A stretch of 64,000 nt of DNA from Wolfiporia cocos (taxonomy: Eukaryota; Basidiomycota; Agaricomycetes; Polyporales; Phaeolaceae), in the NCBI GenBank assembly GCA_029448655.1, contig JACCLO010000002.1, positions 5,146,001 through 5,210,000 of the forward strand, read 5' to 3'. The translations under genes and the position numbers were made by a program. Numbering within the stretch: the first letter of the stretch is position 1; every line of letters starts with the position of its first letter. Shown one piece after another: positions 22,642 through 31,200 of the stretch. Under the pieces are notes generated by a model. The model was given only the letters and a program-made list of their open reading frames with translations, did no database searches and was not told the DNA's origin.

Positions 22642-23240
22642 TAGTGATGTGCAAAGCATGGCTCAAAGCCATGAGCCGGGCCTGGCCGAGCCGACTTAAG
22701 CCGGGCCGAGCCGAGCCTGGGGGGGCGGCTTAAGGGCCCAGCTTGGATCGTGAGCCAGCTGTAGCCGAGCCCTGAGCCGGCAGCTTTAGGCGTGCAGCTG
22801 TGGTGTTGTTAGAATTAGCGAAAATGGGCCCTTTGGTTTAAGATTTTGCATCAATTCACCTTATATGATCTCAGCGACCATTACAATGACTTGTGATCTG
22901 CTAACACGGTGCGGAACGTTGTGACTACTGTTGTGATCGGGGTTGTGATTGAGATCTGGATTTTCGGTCAACATCATAAGCAGCTGTAAAAACACTTGTA
23001 GATCAGAATAACAACAAATAGTAGACATATAAGCATTCTGAATATGTTGTGCTGTCATTTGAACTGCACAAGCCAATAATTTCGAGGTCCTACATGATTA
23101 CCCCGGCCTGAGCCTGAGCCGGGCCCAAGCCGGCCTAAGCCGTCAAGGAGGGCCCGGCTTGACATTCCGCTGAGCCCAAGCCCTTCAAAGCCGGGCCCAA
23201 GCCCCGGGCTTTGAGCCGAGCCGTGCTTTGCACATCACTA
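22642..23240. mobile_element. Non-autonomous hAT MITE, 599 bp
   Basis: The ends TAGTGATGTGCAAAGC and GCTTTGCACATCACTA form terminal inverted repeats. They are flanked by a perfect 8-bp duplication GCTCTAGG (22634-22641 and 23241-23248), which is diagnostic for the hAT superfamily. Subterminal regions on both sides are dense in AGCCGGGCC/GAGCC motifs in mirrored orientation, the sort of repeated site that hAT transposases bind. The interior of about 250 bp is AT-richer and codes for nothing recognisable. Confidence 0.9.
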
Positions 23241-23248
23241 GCTCTAGG

Positions 23249-23609
23249 GCACCAGTTCCAGAAATGCAGCTCTTGGAATATATTAATACACACAGTACAG
23301 TGGCAATAAAAATTTTATTCATGTTAGTAGAGCCAGCTAGTCACAGAAGAGACTATGAAAGATCCACCACAGAGTAGTAGTCTCCGGCCTCCACTCCCAC
23401 ATGCAGCGCATGCGGCGGCGACCTCTTAGTAAGCATGAACGTCCGCCATGGGTGTGGTGTGGACACCATACGCTGCCGCCATAGTGAGTGTGTCCCTCAT
23501 GCAGAGCTCACTATCACTGTACACAGCACGTCAGCCATGAGTCACTATAAGCAGGAAGGGAAGGAAAGGACACACATGAGCACAGTCACAACATGCCCTA
23601 TAAACGATG
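23249..23609. other. Flank between hAT MITE and retrotransposon copy 1
   Basis: No gene was seen. A small imperfect inverted motif around CCATGGGTGTGG..ACACCATACG lies at about 23440-23475. Confidence 0.3.
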
Positions 23610-23614
23610 GGTGG

Positions 23615-24322
23615 TGTTACGGTTATTCTAATTTTTCGAATATCGACAGAACTCACCGTTGGGCGAATACGATACAGGGACTTGTTGCGCAACCAACTCC
23701 CCTGGCTACTCGTGACTCTACTGGGCACATCCCCGGTTGTACTAGTCTATAGGGCGCGTTTCACCTTTGGCCGATCCAACTCTGCCACCGTTTTATGTTC
23801 ATCATTTACTAGCTGATAGATGGTGTTCAACCGCCATCATTCCTATCTATCGTCTCAGGTATATCACTACATACCTATCAAACGTTTGGTACTATAGCGT
23901 AGATAGTATCGGTGACATCTGGGACAGGCTTGACCCCTAAAACCCAACGTAGTATATAAATTCATGTACTTACTGTCGAGGCTCTTCAGCTCGACCTTGT
24001 TGTATAAACAAGAAGTCTTATACTCGTTCTCAAACGTAGGAAACTACGCTCAGTATTTCTCGCTCGAGCAACTGAACGACTAAGTCCTCGAAGTGCACAC
24101 TGACTTCTCGGACTTAGGCGAGTCTTATATTCTATTAGACTCGCATCTGAACAGATTATATCCTCTAACGCGTATTGGATATTAACCGATCTCCTAAGAA
24201 TTTCACTTAGGACCCGAAGGCATCTAACGAGTATTTGCCTTGCATACGGCTACACGCCTACGTGCAGAAGAACGATCTATATTCGCGACTCGAATATACG
24301 GACGGGTATTCGACCTGTAACA
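23615..24322 (+). repeat. 5' LTR of retrotransposon copy 1
   Basis: The 708 bp LTR runs from TGTTACGG to CTGTAACA. A TATA box, TATATAAA (23953-23960), is followed about 30 nt later by CAGCTCGACCTTG. The probable transcript start falls at or near 23985-23990. The last part has paired motifs such as GACTTAGGCGAGTC and CGAATATACGG. Confidence 0.95.
23988..23998 (+). promoter_or_regulatory. Putative self-primer at the 5' end of the LTR transcript
   Basis: AGCTCGACCTT is the exact reverse complement of AAGGTCGAGCT at 24324-24334, immediately inside the LTR. It lies at the distance from the TATA box expected for the first bases of the RNA. This matches the Tf1/sushi mode, in which the RNA's own 5' end primes minus-strand DNA. 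Cleavage and priming are inferred. Confidence 0.7.
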
Positions 24323-24323
24323 G

Positions 24324-24334
24324 AAGGTCGAGCT
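24324..24334 (+). promoter_or_regulatory. Primer-binding site complementary to the element's own LTR
   Basis: AAGGTCGAGCT lies one base after the 5' LTR end. The match to LTR positions 23988-23998 is 11/11. I did not systematically compare it with tRNA 3' ends. Copy 2 keeps the identical pair (52753-52763 with 52417-52427). Confidence 0.7.
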
Positions 24335-24368
24335 TATCACTCCCTCACCTACTACGGTGCAAGGGCAT

Positions 24369-26213
24369 ATGATATTTGGACCAGAATTCCCAGCACGACT
24401 GATTGAACTCTTGCCCGAGGACATTCAGGGAGTCTACAGACTCAACCAATACGAGTGGACTGACACCATTGGAGCCTTCCGTAACCGCGGAGGAATTGTT
24501 GTCATCCCCAGAGAAGATAGGGCATCGAAGTGGGTACAAGTATACCCCTCCGCAGGAACGACCGCTTGGGAAATAACGCGTGAAGCGTTCGAACGATTCG
24601 GAGAAATTCCTCCGATGTCAACCGCGACGTTGACCGAAAACGAAACCATCAACAGAACCTCCGATGCCGATGGAAATACGAATCAGCCTTCGGGCGCCAC
24701 AGGAATGGCAGGAATTGAGCGCATCGGAGATGATGGGAGAAATCCTGGAAACCTTACAGGAACAGATAACAGCCAGACCGGAGGACAGGACCCTCCAGGA
24801 TTTATATCTGCTTTTGCGCAGAGTGGGATTGGGTCTATGGCTGGAGGAACAGACCTCTTTGGAAACCCCCCACAGAACGCACCTGGAATGGGTAGCGGAG
24901 GAAATCCGTCTTGGACTAGCCCAAGCGGAGGAATGGGAACGACAAACCCAGGAACGTGGCCTTCAGGCCTATTTGGACGAACCTCCGCAGGTACAAGCGG
25001 AGGAGGATTGGGAGGAAACTTCGGACTCGGAGGAGGAAACGCCCCCCCTCCTGGAGGACTCGGAGGAGGAACCCCCGCGAACCCCGGAGGAGGAAACCCT
25101 GGAGGAGGAAACCCAGGGAACCCCGGAGGAAATCCAGGAAACCCGGGTGGAGGATACCCGGGAGGAGGAGGACCCCCAGGAGGCCCTCCACCACCGAATG
25201 CGCCGCAGCTTCAACCTCCGGCGCCGAACCCGTACTATCGACCCCCGATGATAAAGATCAACCCCCCAGACGTATTCGATGGGGAACGATCCGACATGCA
25301 GAACTTCATAAACCAGTGCAATTCCTGGTTTACGATGTACGAAACGTCGTTCCAAAATGACGTTCAGAGAGTGATCTTTATCCTCTCTTATATTTCGAAC
25401 AAGGGGAAGACGGGCCAATGGAAACAGAACTATCACCGGGTTTATACGAACCCCCTGACGAAACGATTCTTCCCGCCTAGTCTCGCACAATTCGATGCGA
25501 ACTTTCAGAAGGCCTTCGGAGCCATCGAAGAGGTACAGAAGGCGCGGAAGAAAATCCTGGAAGTAGCCCAGGACAGAAAAGACATCGATGATTATATCAC
25601 CGAATTCAACAACTTGGCCGGAAAGGCCCAGTACGATCGATACAGCGCGGACGGAAACGCGTTGCTCATAACCCTCTTCGAGAAGGGGTTACCCGAACAC
25701 ACGACTCGATACATCATCGGTGTACGGCCGCTGCCGGCGACCATTGACGAATGGCAGTCCGCTGCCTCGTACTATGAAAATACGTACAAGATATTCTTGA
25801 AACGGGATAAGCCGTTTATCAAGAAGAAGGCTTGGCAAGCCTCGAACCAGAATAACGGACGCACTAGTGCTCCACAGACAACCGCACCAAAAGATCCGAA
25901 TGCGATGGATATAGATCGAATGACCACCCAGGAAAGGGACGATCACATCAAGAAGGGAAAATGCTTCACCTGTCATCAACCAGGACATATGTCGCGAGAC
26001 TGCCCAAAGAGACCGAGGAAGCCAGCCCGCCCTAAGCGGACTACTCGAAAAACCGAAGAAGAAGAAGCCGAGCAAGAAGCTCGCATCGAAGAAGTCTCTG
26101 AGGAAGAGACTGAATACATCACCGCTAACAGAGCGGTCACAGCAATTAGGGCCCTGAAAGCCAAGAACCCCGAGCTCCTAGCACGGCTCGTAGAAGAACA
26201 GGATTTTGCCTAG
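24369..26213 (+). CDS. gag: Gag polyprotein of copy 1
   Basis: I start at ATG 24369; the open frame reaches back 12 bp to a GTG, which is not an expected start. The protein has about 614 residues. An N-terminal domain (MIFGPEFPARLIELLPEDI..) is followed by a 190-residue Gly/Pro/Asn-rich linker made from GGA-rich DNA. Next comes the capsid-like retrotransposon gag domain (INPPDVFDGERSDMQNFINQ .. WKQNYHRVYTNP .. AFGAIEEVQKARKKI .. YITEFNNLAGKAQYD). A CCHC zinc knuckle CFTCHQPGHMSRDC, a basic stretch and a Glu-rich tail follow, with stop TAG at 26211-26213. No lesion is seen. Pol continues in the -1 frame across this stop. Confidence 0.93.
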   Translation: MIFGPEFPARLIELLPEDIQGVYRLNQYEWTDTIGAFRNRGGIVVIPREDRASKWVQVYPSAGTTAWEITREAFERFGEIPPMSTATLTENETINRTSDADGNTNQPSGATGMAGIERIGDDGRNPGNLTGTDNSQTGGQDPPGFISAFAQSGIGSMAGGTDLFGNPPQNAPGMGSGGNPSWTSPSGGMGTTNPGTWPSGLFGRTSAGTSGGGLGGNFGLGGGNAPPPGGLGGGTPANPGGGNPGGGNPGNPGGNPGNPGGGYPGGGGPPGGPPPPNAPQLQPPAPNPYYRPPMIKINPPDVFDGERSDMQNFINQCNSWFTMYETSFQNDVQRVIFILSYISNKGKTGQWKQNYHRVYTNPLTKRFFPPSLAQFDANFQKAFGAIEEVQKARKKILEVAQDRKDIDDYITEFNNLAGKAQYDRYSADGNALLITLFEKGLPEHTTRYIIGVRPLPATIDEWQSAASYYENTYKIFLKRDKPFIKKKAWQASNQNNGRTSAPQTTAPKDPNAMDIDRMTTQERDDHIKKGKCFTCHQPGHMSRDCPKRPRKPARPKRTTRKTEEEEAEQEARIEEVSEEETEYITANRAVTAIRALKAKNPELLARLVEEQDFA

Positions 26214-27119
26214 GAGGGAAGCCCACGGTCTTACCCTCCGAGAAAGCGGCGCATGTAATTACCTCATTCGAGAAGAATCGATCCCTCTTCATCCCGGTAA
26301 TCATGACGCTGGCAAAACCCGTGAAGTGCAATGCACTAATCGACTCAGGAGCGATGTCGAACCTGATCCACAACAGAGTGGTAGAAAAATACAAGGTGCC
26401 CACGCAACCCTTGAAGAACCCGATCATCGTCAAAAATGTTGACGGAACAGAAAACAAAGATGGGCGAATAGACCGAGAAGCCACCATACTACTACGATAT
26501 CCAAAGACCCAGAAAACGCGAAAAGTCCGATTCCTGGTAGGATCAATCAGAACAGAAAATATGATTCTAGGGTATGGATGGCTAAAAGACGAAAACCCCA
26601 CAATCGACTGGAAGGACCAAACAGTCGATGTACGATCGATACTAGGGGCAGAAGAAAAAAGACAGGAAGCCACAATCCAAATGGATACGGTGGAGATGGT
26701 AGTTGCCCCAGAAGGAAAAATTCCAACAAGGGGGACCCAAGAAGCTGCGGGGTATGACCTTTACGCCGCAGAAGAAACCGAGATTCCCGCCGGAGGATGG
26801 AAACTCGTCTCCACAGGAGTAAAAATGAAGATCGGGATCGTATGGAAGGCTGGCCGGACGATCAGGCAACACCCTCAGACACGGATTAGTAGTACAAGCC
26901 GGAATCATAGACTCGGACTACCGAGGAGACGTCGGAGCCATTGTCTTCAACTACTCAGACAAAGCGCATAGAATTATCCCGGGCATGCGAATAGCCCAGA
27001 TAATCTTCGAACGACACCTCACCCCCGACATCTTAGAAGTCGAAAACCTAGATGAAACAGAACGAGGGGAGAAAGGGTTCGGATCCACGGACCAGCCAGA
27101 AGAAACAGCGCAGCGGCTC
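26213..27119 (+). pseudogene. pol: Protease and 5' part of dUTPase, copy 1 (frameshifted, interrupted)
   Basis: The frame is open from 26213, just over the gag stop, before its first ATG at 26303 (GGKPTVLPSEKAAHVITSFEKN..). This supports entry by -1 frameshifting rather than a fresh start. The aspartic protease core is LIDSGAMSNLI. A dUTPase domain starts near 26700 with AAGYDLYA. Around 26833 five bases present in copy 2 are missing, which shifts the frame and destroys dUTPase motif 2. The remaining dUTPase sequence runs in another frame until the solo LTR at 27120. Confidence 0.88.
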
Positions 27120-28213
27120 TGACACAGATGGCTCTGTGGGACTCACCACGCCAGTATCCTTGCGATGAACTAAGGCGACGAGGTGAGGTAGAGGTTATCA
27201 GACACGGTAGTAGATGGAAGGTTCTTCTACGGCGTACGCCGAGAAGAATAGAACTGAAGTTATAGAGCGCTTGGCTCCTACTTATATACATGTGTACGGG
27301 AAGGTCACGTGCTACTAGCTAGCTATGTCCTTACCGGGTTATGTGGCTTTGCCAAGTGGCGAAGCTTATCTTATCTGATGTTTAGTTACTCTATCTAGAA
27401 TGGCCGTGGAAGGCCCTAATGGCCGACCCAATCGTAATAGAGGGATTATGTCTTTATTGTGATGCTAACGCGGGCGCAGCCCGGGTATAGGTGAAGCTGG
27501 TTGCCGGATACCTTGCGGCATAATGGCGATTGGCCGTGCTTCGTTGGATGACCAAGGCGAGACGCCGAGGTCGTTATGCTATTGGACCGTTAGGTACCGT
27601 AGCATGTGATATGTCCGGACCGGAAGGTTACCGGAACATATGTTGGTCTTAGCCGTGAGGCGAGGACCGGTGTTTGGGCAACGCCGTGATGGCAGAAGCC
27701 CGGGACTTGGAGAACGCCGAGTCCGTGGGAGGCCGAGAAGGCCGTGACCTATAGCGATATTGCCTTGATGCTAATATAGTGCTGTATGGTCGTGTTGCCA
27801 TTATTATGCGAAGGCGTGGCGCGCCTGAGGTGCCATTGTGATCAAGGATCTTATGGCGGTGGGAAGCCGGGAAGGCCGACCCAATAGTACAAGGCCGCGA
27901 GGCACTGTTTGTACTTGTGGACATTATTATGCGAGCGTGCCGCGCTCGGCCTATCATTATGATCTAAGATCTATGACATGGCTGGTCTTGCTCTGACGGG
28001 CGAGACCTGTATGACGTAGCCGTACTATGCTATTGGACCGGAAGGTGCCGTAGCGTTATGTAAGCTGGTCATGTGGTGATAAGCCCAGTTAAGAGCTTGT
28101 CGTGGTGGCAATGGGAGTTAACCCGTAGATAACTGGTAGTTAGACGTATAAATCCCAGGTAAATTGCTATAATCGTAGGAAAAATGCTGTAAGCCCCAGA
28201 TAAATCTGTGACA
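27120..28213. mobile_element. Solo LTR, family C, inserted into pol of copy 1
   Basis: The 1094 bp element starts TGACACAG and ends TCTGTGACA. It is flanked by a perfect 5-bp duplication GGCTC (27115-27119, 28214-28218). Removing it and one duplication restores the collinear pol sequence seen in copy 2, which proves insertion. It is nearly identical over most of its length to the solo LTR at 34200. Confidence 0.93.
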
Positions 28214-28218
28214 GGCTC

Positions 28219-31200
28219 TATACTCCCGAGGAGTACGAAGCGATCCGACGCTTCGCAAAAGACAACCCTAGGATCATAGGAAAGAAAGGGGAGACGCGAA
28301 AGAAGTTCCAAACGAAGATACAAATCATCAACGCTGTCAGGAAAGCGCTGACAAAATCCCAGGAATTCGCACAGAAAACCCCCGAACCAGAACGAACGAT
28401 TGAGGAGATGGTCCCGAAACACCTACTGGACTTTGCCAAGGTGTTCAGCAAGGAGTCCGCAGCAGCGTCCCCCCCGTCGAGACCATGGGACCACGCAATC
28501 GAATTAAAACCCGATTTTGTGCCGAAAGACTGCAAAGTCTATGCACTCTCGCCTAAAGAGCAACAGGCGCTGGACGAATTCCTAAAAGAAAATTTGGCCA
28601 AGGGATTCATAGTCCCTTCAAAATCCCCGATGGCGTCACCATTCTTTTTCGTCCCAAAGAAGGACAGCGGCCTACGACCCTGTCAAGATTATCGATATCT
28701 GAACGAAGGGACAATAAAGAACGTCTATCCCTTGCCGCTGATCTCAGAGCTCCTGGAAAAGCTAAAAGGAGCAAAGATCTTCACAAAAATGGACCTTAGG
28801 GCGGGATATAACAACGTGCGAATCAAAAAAGGAGACGAATGGAAAGCGGCCTTCAAAACAAACCGAGGGTTGTACGAGCCCACGGTTATGTTTTTCGGAT
28901 TGTGCAATGCACCCGGGACCTTCCAAGCAATGATGAACGAAATCCTGAAAGAAGAAATCCTCGAAGGATGGGTGCTTGTTTATATGGACGACATCCTCAT
29001 TTTCTCAGAAAACGAGAAAGTACACAAGGAACGGGAACGGCGGATCCTTCAGAGATTGGTGGATAACCATCTCTTTGTGAAACCCGAGAAATGCGCCTTC
29101 GGTGTCGACAGAGTCAAATTTCTAGGACTAGTCATCACCCCAGGAAATATCCAGATGGACCCAGCGAAACTCAACGGGATTAAGGAGTGGCCGACTCCCC
29201 GAAATCTCAAAGAAGTCAGATCCTTCCTAGGATTCGCGAACTTTTATCGGAAATTTATCGATCACTACTCTACGCACGCCCGACCCTTGGTAGACCTCAC
29301 AAAAACGGTCACGGGGACAGGGTTCCAATGGACAGAGAAAGAACAGAAAGCATTCGAATTCATGAAGAAAGCATTCACGACGGCGCCCGCACTGGGGACA
29401 CCAGACAAGGAGAAACCGTTCATCCTTGAAACAGACGCATCTCAGTTCGCCACAGGAGCAGTACTGAAACAGACAGATGAAACAGGGCGCGAACGGCCGG
29501 TGGGATATCTCTCACAATCCCTGACATCAACAGAACGGAACTACGAAATCTATGATCGCGAACTACTCGGAATAGTCCGAGCATTAGAAGAATGGCGGCA
29601 CCTATTGGAAGGAGCACCACATCGGATCTTGATCCGAAGCGATCATCAGAACTTGACGTACTGGAGAAGCGCACAGCGCCTAAATCGGCGACAAGCGAGA
29701 TGGCATCTGTTTCTTTCGCAATTCGACCTGAAATTGCAGCACGTCCCCGGAAGGAAATTAGTCATGGCCGACACGCTTTCCAGGTTGTACCACCTGGACG
29801 AAAGCAACGAAGACAACGAGGGAATCACCATGATTCCAGACGAACTCGTCGTCCACGCAATCCAGATCCCGATCATTGATCGAATCAAGGACGCCAGCGA
29901 TCGAGATGAATCTGCGGAACAGGCGATCCGCGCTCTAGCAGGCACAGGCGAATTCCCCGCAAGAACCACCGCAGATGAATGGCAACAAACGGATGGGATA
30001 CTGCTCTACAGGAGCAGGATGTACGTGCCAAGGGACGAGAGCCTTCGACAGGACGTCATCTCAAAATACCACGACACAATCCCAGCCGGACACCCTGGGA
30101 TCTGGGGTACAACAGTACAGGTCAAGACCCACTTTTGGTGGCCAGACATGGGAAAAATGATAGCGGAATACGTCCGGGGCTGTGCAATCTGTCAACAGAT
30201 GAAACCTGATAGAAATCCGCTAAAACCCCCTTTGCAGCCAATACCGACACGGGAAGACGCCCTCCCCTTCTCACAGTGCTCAGTTGATTTTGTCACCGAC
30301 CTGCCAAGAGTCGGAAAGTATGACTCCATGATGGTGATTGTTGACCATGGCCTATCCAAGGCCATCTCTCTCACCCCATGCGACAAAACAATCACGAGCG
30401 AAGGGGCTGCAGAAATATTCCATCGAAAGATATATTCACAGTACGGCATCCCCCGAAAAATCATTTCGGACAGAGGACCACAGTTCGCATCAAAGCTCTT
30501 CAAGGAGTTATGCCGACTGCAAGGGACAGAGTCAGCGACGAGTACAGCATACCACCCCCAGACAGATGGACAAACGGAAAGGATGAACCAACAAATCGAA
30601 GTATACCTTCGTATCTATTGCATGAACGACCTGTTTCAATGGGTACAACGACTACCTGACGTCGAATTTGCACACAACACCAGACGAACTGAAAACCGAC
30701 CTGCGCCACTTGAAACAATTCTAGGATATATCCCGAGAGGATTCCCAGACTATGACCGAGTAGGGAACGTCCCAGCAGCTGTCGACAGGATCAAGAAGAT
30801 CAAAGAGGCGCGAAAGATGGCATTCATCGCGCATGAACTAGCCCAGAAAAGAATGGCAGGGCGGTTCTTCAGAGAACTGCCGAAGCTAGAGAAAGGGGAT
30901 AAGGTCTGGCTCGACGCAAAGAACCTAACTATCCCCTACGAATCTAACAAGCTAGCACCAAAAAGGGAAGGACCCTTCACTATCACAGAAAAGATGGGAC
31001 CCACGACATACCGGCTGCAATTACCAATGAGCTGGAAGGTTCATCCGGTATTCCACGCGGCCTTACTAAAACCGTTCAAAGAAACAAGGACGCACGGACC
31101 CAATTACTTACGGCCGCCACCTGATGTCATCAAGGGACAGGAAGAATACGAGGTCGAAGCCATCTTGGCTGACAGATGGAAAGGAAAGAAGCACCAATAC

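Noticed and set aside
24916..25490. Long antisense ORFs in the gag Gly-rich region
   Set aside because: They are shadows of the GGA-rich repeat, Ser/Arg/Gly-rich on the reverse strand, and have no recognised motif.
27649..27957. 102-codon minus-strand ORF shared by both family C LTRs (also 34726-35034)
   Set aside because: It is similar only because the LTRs are copies; it has a repetitive composition, no domain and no independent evidence of coding.
27120..28213. Reading this insertion as a TIR DNA transposon with CTGACACAG/CTGTGACAG ends and a 3-bp TSD
   Set aside because: Shifting the border by one or two bases gives TG..CA ends and perfect 5-bp duplications at both family C copies (GGCTC and GTTCC), which fits a solo LTR better.
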